This document shows, piece by piece, positions 1 to 6,106 of a DNA stretch of 6,106 nucleotides. Both the position numbers and the translations under genes were made by a program. Position 1 is the first letter of the stretch. Each line of letters begins with the position of its first letter. The notes below the pieces were generated by a model that searched no databases, had not been told where the DNA came from, and saw only the letters and a list, made by a program, of their open reading frames with translations. Origin of the DNA: an uncultured Lachnospiraceae bacterium (GTDB taxonomy: Bacteria; Bacillota; Clostridia; Lachnospirales; Lachnospiraceae); contig CACZSE010000330.1 in the NCBI GenBank assembly GCA_902783735.1, positions 1 to 6,106 of the forward strand, read 5' to 3'.

Positions 1-615
1 CAAAAGCAACGACAATATGGTCTTATCTCTTATGAGGCGATCGGCCTTATATATAACGCTGTAATCTTTTTTGTCTTTAAAAATATTTCGATAGAAATGT
101 GTTCCCGTCTGAAACACAAACCCGTTATCCAGAAAATCTTTTAAGGTAAAATCTTTATTAAGATAATCTTTTATTGCTTTATTATCATCATTTTCAATGA
201 CATTTCCGTCTTTATCTATGATGTCAAAATCATGAGCCACACCGATGTATTCAGGATGAGCTTCCAAAAAATCATACTGTTTTTGAAGCTTATGAACATC
301 GGTCCATACATCATCAAGTTCAAGAGCCGCGATATAATCTCCCTTTGCAGCCATCATGAGTTCATATTCATTTTTCGTTGCACCAAGGTTTTTATCCCTG
401 TAGAACATTCTGAAGATGTCCGGATTGTTTCTTTCATACTCTTTGAGTATCTTTCCGGTATCATCGGTAGAGCAGTCCTCACCCACCAGTATCTCAAACT
501 TAAAATCCGTCTCCTGACAAAGGATCGAATCCAGGGCCTGTCTGATATATGATTCATGATTGTAGGTTACGCATATTACGGAAACCTTTATATTCTCATC
601 AGCTGATTTGTTCAT
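1..615 (-). CDS. Family 2 glycosyltransferase (GT-A fold), 3' end cut by window edge
   Basis: This is the N-terminal 205 residues of a cytoplasmic or membrane-associated glycosyltransferase that would move a sugar from a nucleotide donor onto a growing glycan. The reading frame is open to the left edge, so the C-terminus is missing. The GT2 hallmarks are visible. A first beta strand and nucleotide-binding loop reads VSVICVTYNHESYIRQALDS (residues 11-30), followed by ILVGEDCSTDDT (about 42-53), the usual EDxSxDxT motif. The metal-binding region is ALELDDVWTD (about 96-105), where relatives typically have EGDDYWTD; the downstream KLQKQYDFLEAHPEY also matches that subfamily. The ATG at 613-615 overlaps the TGA of the preceding deacetylase gene as ATGA. 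The local Shine-Dalgarno is weak (AAAGAA), so translational coupling is likely. Donor and acceptor cannot be told from sequence. The family call is secure. Confidence 0.93.
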   Translation of the reverse strand, partial: MNKSADENIKVSVICVTYNHESYIRQALDSILCQETDFKFEILVGEDCSTDDTGKILKEYERNNPDIFRMFYRDKNLGATKNEYELMMAAKGDYIAALELDDVWTDVHKLQKQYDFLEAHPEYIGVAHDFDIIDKDGNVIENDDNKAIKDYLNKDFTLKDFLDNGFVFQTGTHFYRNIFKDKKDYSVIYKADRLIRDKTILSLLL

Positions 616-1448
616 TTCTTTAATAACATCGGAAGATAAAAACATCTTTTAAAAAACTTGAGGATCTTATTTTCCGAGTAGCTCTTCTTAAGATAATCCT
701 GCATTTTGTCATTTTGAGACAGCTTTTGTTTTTCGGCTTTGTTTCTCCTGTGTCTCTCTTCCTGTTTTGCTATGGCATCATCGTACTCAACGGGTTTTAC
801 TTCACTTATCATGTCACCAAAGGACATGCACAATGATCTGTTTTTCCTGATAAAGCTCTCCAGATCACTAAAATCGTCGTCCGACCAGTTGTTTGGATGC
901 ATGCATACCGTATCGATACCACGCTTGACTTTGGGATCGGATAATGTACAGGGATAAAAATTTATCCTGTCTCTTGTATAAGGAACCAGCGCATATCCGT
1001 CTGTAACATTATATATGCCGTTGGCCGTAAGTGCTCTCAGGGTATTTTCGTCAAAGGTATGTCCGGGTGCCATAAAGAAGGTCGGCTTTATTCCGTGTGA
1101 AGCCATGATCTCTTTGCCTCGCGAGATCATGTCCGATTGTTCCTCATATCCGATACCTGCAAATTCACTGAACGGATTGGCTTTTAATATCCCCTCACAT
1201 TCATTTGAGTAAACATGCCTGTAGCCGTGCATCGCAATGATCCATCCCTTTTCCTGTAATCTCAGGATATCATCCCAAAATCCTTCATTTGCCGGTTCGA
1301 CCATGAGCTTGGGATCTTCATTTTGAGGCACGACCCCTATTAACGGCTTTATATCGAATGTATCGAAGATAGCTTCAAACCTTTTGAAATTCTCTTTTCT
1401 TAAACCGGGTGTTATATCATCCAGTCTGAATGTGATTATGTTTTTCAA
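612..1448 (-). CDS. DUF2334/NodB-like polysaccharide deacetylase, TTG start
   Basis: This is probably a metal-dependent carbohydrate deacetylase of the DUF2334/polysaccharide deacetylase group, 278 residues. Family motifs appear in order: FRLDDITP (residues 7-14, the Asp-Asp metal/catalytic motif), HGYRH (74-78, the His-x3-His metal ligands), FFMAPGHTFD (124-133, in the position of the RxPxG motif but without its Arg), and CMHPNNW (182-188, the terminal His motif). No signal peptide or membrane segment is seen, so it should act in the cytosol on a nucleotide- or lipid-linked sugar. Residues 223-261 are highly charged and probably helical, and the end (262-278) is basic and hydrophobic. No in-frame ATG precedes the first motif. 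The TTG at 1446-1448 has AGAGG six bases upstream and lies one base after the asparagine synthase stop. A TTG at 1470-1472 would add 8 residues but has no usable ribosome binding site. The substrate is unknown. Confidence 0.87.
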   Translation of the reverse strand: MKNIITFRLDDITPGLRKENFKRFEAIFDTFDIKPLIGVVPQNEDPKLMVEPANEGFWDDILRLQEKGWIIAMHGYRHVYSNECEGILKANPFSEFAGIGYEEQSDMISRGKEIMASHGIKPTFFMAPGHTFDENTLRALTANGIYNVTDGYALVPYTRDRINFYPCTLSDPKVKRGIDTVCMHPNNWSDDDFSDLESFIRKNRSLCMSFGDMISEVKPVEYDDAIAKQEERHRRNKAEKQKLSQNDKMQDYLKKSYSENKILKFFKRCFYLPMLLKK

Positions 1449-1449
1449 A

Positions 1450-3342
1450 TCATCCTCTGTTTTTTTGTTCAAACCACTGACACAGCATCAGGATCGTCCA
1501 AATATTTCTTTCGCCTTCGCCGGTGTCCATAAAGTGTTTCCACATCTTATCTGCGATATCTGTATTTACATATCCTTTCAGATGTGTTCTGCCGGATGAT
1601 AGCATGTCACCTGCCCAGTCTTTTAATTCCTCGCCTTTCAACCATTTTAAAAGAGGAACCGAAAATCCCTTCTTGGGACGATCCATCATTTCTCTCGGAA
1701 CGTATCTGTAAAGAATATCCTTCAGAATACGCTTGGTCGTAACACCGTCATATTTATATTCAAGCGGTAAAGACCATGCAAATTCTATTATATCTCTGTC
1801 TAACAACGGGATTCTGCTCTCAAGGGAATATAACATCCCGGACCTGTCGACCTTGACAAGTATATCATCGGGAAGATACTGCAGCATATCCATGAGCATA
1901 AGGTTATGCTCGGGTTCGTTTAAAAAACCGTCTTCGTACAGATCTATCGAATCTTTTATGCTTTCATCGGCAACCGACAGTTTATTTAACAATATGTCAT
2001 CATCCCTGACATTTCTGTACCAGGCTTCCGGAGTGTCGACACTTAATACCGTGGACAGTTTATGTAACGAACGGTTGGATCTGCCCCCAACTCCATATAC
2101 GATCCTGCCCAGACCTTTTCTAATATTGCCTTTGATAAACGGCAATTTGCTGTTTAATACATCCAGTCCTTTTCTGACGTCTTTATAGCTGTTATAACCG
2201 CAAAAGAATTCATCCCCGGCATCTCCGCTCAATGAGACCGTAACATGCCTTCTTGTCATCCTGCTCACAAGCATTGTCGGTATCTGAGAACTGTCGGCAA
2301 ATGGCTCGTTAAATGCCACAGGTATACTGTCTATCATGCTAAGGACATCTTTTTTTGAAACATACATTTCCGTATGTTCCGTACCCAGGTGTCTTGCACT
2401 TTCTTTTGCATACACAGCCTCATTGTATGCCTCATCCTCAAACCCTATCGTAAAAGTCTTTACAGGTTTATCGCTGATGCTCTGCATAAGAGCTGCGGTT
2501 AATGTTGAGTCTATTCCACCGGATAAAAATGCACCCAGGGGCACGTCCGATATCATCTGCCCGCGTATGGCTTCCAAGATAAGACCTTCCAGTTCTTTTG
2601 AAGCCTCCTCAAAGCTTCCTGTAAAGATGTTGTCCTGACCTTTTTTTGCTATGGCTTTTATATCCCAATAGCATCTGTCTTCCCATTCTTTGTAGGGCGC
2701 ATATATTGTCAGAAAATGCCCGGGAAGCAATTTATAAATATCTTTATATATTGTATACGGAGCGGGTATGTAACCGCCTTTAAAATACGATGCCAATACG
2801 GCAGTGTTTATCTTAAGGTCAGCTCCCTTTATCTGCTCGATCGAACCTATATCGGAAGAAAACACCGTGAAGCCCGAAACTCTTCCGTAATAAAGAGGCT
2901 TTTCTCCCATTCTGTCTCTGGCAAGAGATACGCTTCTGTTTCTTTTGTCATAGACCGCAAAAGCAAACATGCCTTTTATCATTTCAAGAGTCTTCTCAAG
3001 GCCGTAACATTCAATCGAATAAAGCAACAGTTCGGTGTCCGAGTTTCCTTTAAATACTACCTCACCATGTTCTGAAAGAAGTTTCTTTTTTATGTCCAGA
3101 TAGTTATATATCTCACCGTTATAAGTTATAACAAGATTGCCGGATGCACTCACCATGGGCTGCGCACCCTTTGGTGACAGTTCCAGTATGGCCAGTCTTC
3201 TGTGTCCGAAATAAACTTCACCCTTATCATCGGACCATACGCCCTGATCGTCCGGTCCCCTGTGGACAATGACTCTGTTCATCGCTTCTATCTGTCCAAG
3301 GGCATCTTCCATATGTCCCAATATGCCATTTATACCGCACAT
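1450..3342 (-). CDS. asnB: Glutamine-hydrolysing asparagine synthase (AsnB-type amidotransferase)
   Basis: This is a complete 630-residue class II glutamine amidotransferase. In the family, the N-terminal domain releases ammonia from glutamine and the C-terminal PP-loop domain adenylates a carboxylate with ATP and amidates it. The protein begins MCGINGILG, giving the catalytic Cys2 after Met removal. RGPDD (28-32) and YNGEIYNY (74-81) complete the glutaminase site. The synthetase domain has LSGGIDST (273-280, ATP PP-loop), LSGDAGDEFFCGY (371-383) and SLESRIPLLDRDIIEFA (506-522). Length matches the long AsnB-type proteins of polysaccharide loci. The start is well supported, with AAAGGG eight bases before the ATG, which lies four bases after the stop of the FemAB-like gene. 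Context suggests amidation of a sugar acid or amino-acid substituent on the glycan rather than bulk asparagine synthesis, but this is inference; housekeeping asparagine synthesis is not excluded. Confidence 0.95.
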   Translation of the reverse strand: MCGINGILGHMEDALGQIEAMNRVIVHRGPDDQGVWSDDKGEVYFGHRRLAILELSPKGAQPMVSASGNLVITYNGEIYNYLDIKKKLLSEHGEVVFKGNSDTELLLYSIECYGLEKTLEMIKGMFAFAVYDKRNRSVSLARDRMGEKPLYYGRVSGFTVFSSDIGSIEQIKGADLKINTAVLASYFKGGYIPAPYTIYKDIYKLLPGHFLTIYAPYKEWEDRCYWDIKAIAKKGQDNIFTGSFEEASKELEGLILEAIRGQMISDVPLGAFLSGGIDSTLTAALMQSISDKPVKTFTIGFEDEAYNEAVYAKESARHLGTEHTEMYVSKKDVLSMIDSIPVAFNEPFADSSQIPTMLVSRMTRRHVTVSLSGDAGDEFFCGYNSYKDVRKGLDVLNSKLPFIKGNIRKGLGRIVYGVGGRSNRSLHKLSTVLSVDTPEAWYRNVRDDDILLNKLSVADESIKDSIDLYEDGFLNEPEHNLMLMDMLQYLPDDILVKVDRSGMLYSLESRIPLLDRDIIEFAWSLPLEYKYDGVTTKRILKDILYRYVPREMMDRPKKGFSVPLLKWLKGEELKDWAGDMLSSGRTHLKGYVNTDIADKMWKHFMDTGEGERNIWTILMLCQWFEQKNRG

Positions 3343-3346
3343 TTGC

Positions 3347-4141
3347 CTATCCCTTTATTTTGTGCTTAAGCCCTGAAAGACCGTTTATCATGTGGGCCTT
3401 CATACCGTTAACCGTTTCAAACTCGCTGTATACAACATGTTTACCGCCGAAAGATTCCTTAAATTCAGTAATGCTGGCCACATCTTCTCCCGTACCGGCT
3501 CCTCCCCAGTCATAGACTGAGATGCCCTTCAGTTTGAAATATTTTATCTCTTCAAAATGAAGAGCTCTGTTAGCCATACCTATGATATTTTTGGTATTGC
3601 CTTCTTCATCGCCTTTTAATCTGTAAAGTGATGCCGAATGAAGCAGTCTTGCAACTCTGTCATCAAAAATATGAGTATGATATACTGCGGGAACACTGTT
3701 TACTGTTGCGAATGCCAAAGTCAGAGCCTGCGTATTCCTGTACCGGATCATCTCATCAAAAAGGGAATCCCTGTCACTCAGGCCTGTTCCCTTGCTTGCC
3801 CAGAACTCTTCAAAGAAATCCAGAAAACTGTTGAGCATCTCATCCGTTATCGCGTCGTTTTCAAAAATATGAAAAGTTATATCTTCCCTGTATGCTCTGT
3901 TAACCTTATATTTGCAGCCCTTTGAGAAATGAGCCTTTATATCTTCCTCACTCTCTGTCAGATCTGATTCCAATGTAATGAAATCATCCGATCTGTCATT
4001 TTTGAATCGTGCTTCTTTGTATTGTATGATACCCGCATCTGTCACAGGCTTTTCTGCAAACCATACAGTGTAAAGCTGTGTATTATGGATATCCTTTTTT
4101 ATCTTGATCATATCATCATTCACCACTGAGCATTTTGACAT
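3347..4141 (-). CDS. FemAB/GNAT-like amino-acyl or acyl transferase
   Basis: This 264-residue protein looks like a FemAB-like member of the GNAT superfamily. Recognisable features are FSKGCKYKVNRAYRED (about residues 72-87), a basic stretch typical of the first domain; ARLLHSASLYR (about 164-174); and YDWGGAGTGEDVASITEFK (about 210-228) followed by ESFGG, which is the FemAB-type 'YD.GG...G...FK..FGG' signature. There is no signal peptide or membrane segment, so it acts in the cytosol. FemAB relatives transfer amino acids from aminoacyl-tRNA to lipid-linked precursors; relatives in exopolysaccharide loci have uncertain substrates. It is the first gene of the four-gene unit, just downstream of a predicted promoter. 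The start is uncertain. ATG at 4139-4141 is given; ATG at 4109-4111 (254 residues) has a somewhat better ribosome binding site (GGTGA) and begins where conservation seems to begin. TTG at 4157-4159 falls at the predicted transcription start and is unlikely. Confidence 0.82.
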   Translation of the reverse strand: MSKCSVVNDDMIKIKKDIHNTQLYTVWFAEKPVTDAGIIQYKEARFKNDRSDDFITLESDLTESEEDIKAHFSKGCKYKVNRAYREDITFHIFENDAITDEMLNSFLDFFEEFWASKGTGLSDRDSLFDEMIRYRNTQALTLAFATVNSVPAVYHTHIFDDRVARLLHSASLYRLKGDEEGNTKNIIGMANRALHFEEIKYFKLKGISVYDWGGAGTGEDVASITEFKESFGGKHVVYSEFETVNGMKAHMINGLSGLKHKIKG

Positions 4142-4158
4142 GTTCGCATACTCATACA

Positions 4159-4194
4159 AGATAAAATTGTATCATAAAAGGGACGTTTACACAA
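4159..4194 (-). promoter_or_regulatory. Sigma-A type promoter with extended -10 for the FemAB-asnB-deacetylase-GT2 unit
   Basis: Read on the minus strand, a -10 box TACAAT (4166-4171, five of six consensus bases) is preceded by TATG (4173-4176), the extended -10 motif common in Gram-positive promoters. A weak -35 TTGTGT (4189-4194, three of six) sits exactly 17 bases upstream. Transcription would start near 4159, leaving a leader of about 18 bases to the ATG at 4141, or about 48 bases to the ATG at 4111. The -35 lies in the loop of the neighbouring inverted repeat and the spacer contains one arm of it. The call is from consensus matching only. Confidence 0.6.
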
Positions 4195-4207
4195 GAAACG
4201 TCCCTTT
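4177..4207 (-). terminator. Perfect 12-bp stem-loop after the SGNH gene, probable intrinsic terminator
   Basis: The arms AAAGGGACGTTT and AAACGTCCCTTT (4177-4188 and 4196-4207) are perfect reverse complements separated by a 7-base loop. On the minus strand the hairpin begins 22 bases after the SGNH stop codon and ends in TTTTATGATACAATTTT, a short, interrupted T tract. This fits a terminator of moderate strength for the MBOAT-SGNH transcript. The plus-strand side has only TTTCTG and nothing to terminate. Because the repeat overlaps the promoter, it could instead be, or also be, an operator for a dimeric regulator. Confidence 0.65.
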
Positions 4208-4229
4208 CTGTACCATAGTATCTGCATAG

Positions 4230-5396
4230 TCATTCTATATATTCGTTAAGTATCGTATAATCATAATTCCCGTAAAACTCAGCCAGTTCATCAAAATAGG
4301 TTTCATAAGAATCTGACGTAATCTCATGATGATCGTTTTTTATCTCTTCAAGCATCCACTCATTTACCGATGCATCATAATGAATATCATCACAATAATG
4401 TGTAAGATCCGTGATCAGATCATATTCATCCATAAATGAATAAATATCTGCATTTTCTTCTGCTGCCAGCTGTGAAACAGCGAATCTCATGCCTTCGATC
4501 ATGTAACCTGTCTCACCGGCCTGATGATAAGCCGCCCATTTAGCTATGCTGACCGGAGGGATTATCAATCTGAATTCAGTATCCTCAGCTGCTCTTATTA
4601 CCGGGATAATGTTGCATGCAATATTACGAAAAACGCGGTCCCTGTCCCGATCAGAAAGACTTTTTATATCTGTCGTTTCTTTTTTTATCTTGGACAGCCC
4701 ATCACAGGCTTCCCCGGGGCCGGACTGTCTTTCCCAGGCGGAATACTCATCAAATGTCGTATTGGCACTTCCTTTTAATGTCATACCGATATTGTAAAAG
4801 CTTCCCCTGTATAAGGTTTCTTTGTTTAAAAGATAACCGACATCGTTGAAAGGATTATCATCATACAGATATTCCGGATAGTCGTTATATCTGTGCCATG
4901 AATAGCTTCTCATCACGTCTTCCATGTCCAGTACAACGATGACCTCCTTTATATCATTTCTGTAAGCTTTGGTTTTTCCATAGTCTTTAAGCTCAAATTT
5001 CGGATCCGTCATCATGTAATCTTTTATATTATCACTAAGCTCGTTTCTTCCGACGATCCTCCCGAGTGCTGTCCAAAGTTCCTTTACACCTGCTCCCGAA
5101 TAGGGCAATTTAACACTTTTAACGCCGAAAAGTTCATCATACTGAGTAGTCTTAAAATTCTGCGACAGAGAATTACCTATTATGACGGCATTATAATCAA
5201 ATTGCCTTGATATGCCGTCATTAACATATCTTTCTTCTATCAGTCTATAGTTCGTAAAGGGCTTATGATAATGAAAATACGGGTCTACGACAGCATTTAC
5301 CAGAGCTACACATGATAACAAAAAGAAAACGGTTATCAGTATCACAAAAATACTTTTCTTATATGATATTGTCTTTTCTTCATTATTCTTTTTCAT
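4230..5396 (-). CDS. Membrane-anchored SGNH/DltD-AlgJ-like protein, partner of the MBOAT acyltransferase
   Basis: This 388-residue protein has a short basic cytoplasmic start (MKKNNEEK) and one hydrophobic segment (about residues 15-36), then a long extracytoplasmic domain beginning VVDPYFHYHKP. The domain carries SGNH-hydrolase features: IIGNSLSQNF (about 72-81) supplies the nucleophile Ser76 in a G-x-S context, RLIIPPVS (276-283) matches the strand-and-loop seen in DltD-like proteins, and CDDIHYD (335-341) supplies the C-terminal Asp-x-x-His pair (D336, H339). Proteins of this kind sit next to MBOAT acyltransferases (DltB/DltD, AlgI/AlgJ/AlgX) and help transfer acyl groups to a surface polymer. 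The polymer and acyl group are not known here; acetyl is the simplest guess. ATG at 5394-5396 lies two bases after the MBOAT stop with only a weak GGA upstream, so coupling is likely. A TTG at 5409-5411 would overlap the MBOAT gene and is less likely. Confidence 0.8.
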   Translation of the reverse strand: MKKNNEEKTISYKKSIFVILITVFFLLSCVALVNAVVDPYFHYHKPFTNYRLIEERYVNDGISRQFDYNAVIIGNSLSQNFKTTQYDELFGVKSVKLPYSGAGVKELWTALGRIVGRNELSDNIKDYMMTDPKFELKDYGKTKAYRNDIKEVIVVLDMEDVMRSYSWHRYNDYPEYLYDDNPFNDVGYLLNKETLYRGSFYNIGMTLKGSANTTFDEYSAWERQSGPGEACDGLSKIKKETTDIKSLSDRDRDRVFRNIACNIIPVIRAAEDTEFRLIIPPVSIAKWAAYHQAGETGYMIEGMRFAVSQLAAEENADIYSFMDEYDLITDLTHYCDDIHYDASVNEWMLEEIKNDHHEITSDSYETYFDELAEFYGNYDYTILNEYIE

Positions 5397-5398
5397 GA

Positions 5399-6106
5399 TC
5401 AGAAATTCCAATAGATATAATTATTCACTCCGCTAAAACTCAATATACTCCAGAAGAGCAAAACAGAAATGAAAAGCAAACGCTGACAGGTTATTTTTTT
5501 AACACATCTGTCCGTCATTTCTTTACTGCCCGGTGCAACAAAGCAGACGACAATAAGAAGGATCATGATCAATATGGCAGCAAGTCCCTGAAATCTGTTC
5601 CTTATCTCAAGCACATCGAGTCTTAAAAGCCATGATACTTCCACCAGTTTGCTGAATGCTTCATACATGCGCACAGTTATCCCGTTCCAGCCTCCTTCAG
5701 CCAGTTTCTTAAATACACAAAGCGCATCTGCGGTCTTATCTGCTCTGAAAAATACCCAGGCAACACTTACATAACAAAAAGTAATGGTACGTGACGCGAT
5801 GTTATGTAAACTATGCTTTTTATTGCGATCAGATATCATTCTGTGTACGATCGTAGCGATCCCGTGCAATAATCCCCATATAACAAAGCTCCACTCAGCG
5901 CCGTGCCATATCCCGCTTATAAGAAAGACAATAAAAATATTGGCATAGGTCCTGCCTTTACCTTTTCGGTTTCCTCCGAGAGGAATATATATATACCTTG
6001 TAAAAAACCTTGTAAGTGTAATATGCCATCTGTCCCAGAAATCGTTTATTGAAACCGCTTTGTAGGGTGAATCAAAATTCTCCGGCAGATCTATATGAAA
6101 CAACAG
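5399..6106 (-). CDS. MBOAT family O-acyltransferase (AlgI/DltB-like), 5' end cut by window edge
   Basis: This is the C-terminal 235 residues of a multi-pass membrane O-acyltransferase; complete relatives are about 470-500 residues, so roughly half is present. The frame is open to the right edge. The MBOAT core is unmistakable: LPENFDSPYKAVSINDFWDR (residues 7-26) leading into WHITLTRFF, then YIYIPLGGNRKGKGRTYAN (38-56), and FLISGIWHGAEWSFVIWGL (61-79), which carries the invariant active-site His68 in WHG. Further membrane segments include the stretch ending in SVAWVFFRA (114-122), one rich in Ile/Leu near LIMILLIVVCF, and a last one that ends the protein in NNYIYWNF. The family moves acyl groups across or at the membrane for transfer to extracytoplasmic polymers. 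The adjacent SGNH protein is the expected partner. The first TTG in frame (6101-6103) is internal to the domain and is not the true start. Confidence 0.95.
   Translation of the reverse strand: MLFHIDLPENFDSPYKAVSINDFWDRWHITLTRFFTRYIYIPLGGNRKGKGRTYANIFIVFLISGIWHGAEWSFVIWGLLHGIATIVHRMISDRNKKHSLHNIASRTITFCYVSVAWVFFRADKTADALCVFKKLAEGGWNGITVRMYEAFSKLVEVSWLLRLDVLEIRNRFQGLAAILIMILLIVVCFVAPGSKEMTDRCVKKITCQRLLFISVLLFWSILSFSGVNNYIYWNF

Noticed and set aside
232..552. 106-codon open frame on the plus strand
   Set aside because: It lies antisense to the glycosyltransferase, which has clear family motifs; the translation shows no recognisable domain and there is no sign of a promoter or ribosome binding site.
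354..557. 67-codon open frame on the minus strand in another frame of the glycosyltransferase gene
   Set aside because: The overlapping frame encodes a clear GT2 domain; this Arg/Ser-rich frame is a shadow.
1733..2188. 151-codon open frame on the plus strand
   Set aside because: It is antisense to the conserved synthetase domain of asnB, is serine-rich as expected from reverse reading of such codons, and matches no family I know.
2716..3075. 119-codon open frame on the plus strand
   Set aside because: It is antisense to the glutaminase domain of asnB; no domain or start signal supports it.
4160..4229. Possible small RNA or riboswitch in the intergenic gap
   Set aside because: The only structure is a simple hairpin in 70 bp; there is no conserved aptamer-like pattern, and a terminator plus promoter explain it.
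5397..5411. TTG start giving a 393-residue SGNH protein that overlaps the MBOAT gene
   Set aside because: The ATG at 5396 comes right after the MBOAT stop and gives a normal basic N-terminus before the membrane segment; the 5 extra residues add nothing recognisable.

Overview
The window looks like part of a surface-polysaccharide (exopolysaccharide or capsule) biosynthesis locus from a low-to-moderate GC Gram-positive bacterium. Base composition is around 40% GC by eye. AGA and ATA codons are frequent, several starts are TTG, and the protein style resembles Clostridia, most likely Lachnospiraceae such as Butyrivibrio relatives. The taxonomic placement is an inference from style; no marker gene is present.

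All genes lie on the minus strand, so the reading order is right to left. At the right edge is the C-terminal half of an MBOAT (AlgI/DltB-like) membrane O-acyltransferase, cut by the window. Two bases after its stop begins a membrane-anchored SGNH/DltD-AlgJ-like protein (4230-5396). These two look like a coupled O-acylation pair. A 70-bp intergenic region (4160-4229) follows. It holds a perfect 12-bp inverted repeat, probably a terminator, whose loop and distal arm overlap a good extended -10 promoter for the next unit.

The second unit has four tightly packed genes: a FemAB/GNAT-like transferase (3347-4141), a glutamine-hydrolysing asparagine synthase-like amidotransferase (1450-3342), a DUF2334/NodB-like polysaccharide deacetylase (612-1448, TTG start) and a family 2 glycosyltransferase (1-615, cut by the left edge). 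Neighbouring genes are separated by 4 bp or less, or overlap, which points to one operon with translational coupling.

Together the genes suggest assembly and tailoring of a glycan: sugar transfer (GT2), N-deacetylation on the cytoplasmic side, amidation of a carboxyl group or a similar ATP-dependent amide transfer (AsnB-like), an aminoacyl or acyl transfer (FemAB-like), and extracytoplasmic O-acylation (MBOAT plus SGNH). The FemAB / AsnB-like / deacetylase / GT2 combination resembles the tailoring genes found beside exosortase A (XrtA) polysaccharide loci in Gram-negative bacteria, here in an apparently Gram-positive setting. The individual families are known; the grouping is the point of interest. 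No RNA genes, mobile elements, CRISPR arrays or long repeats were seen, and no stretch over 300 bp lacks a gene.
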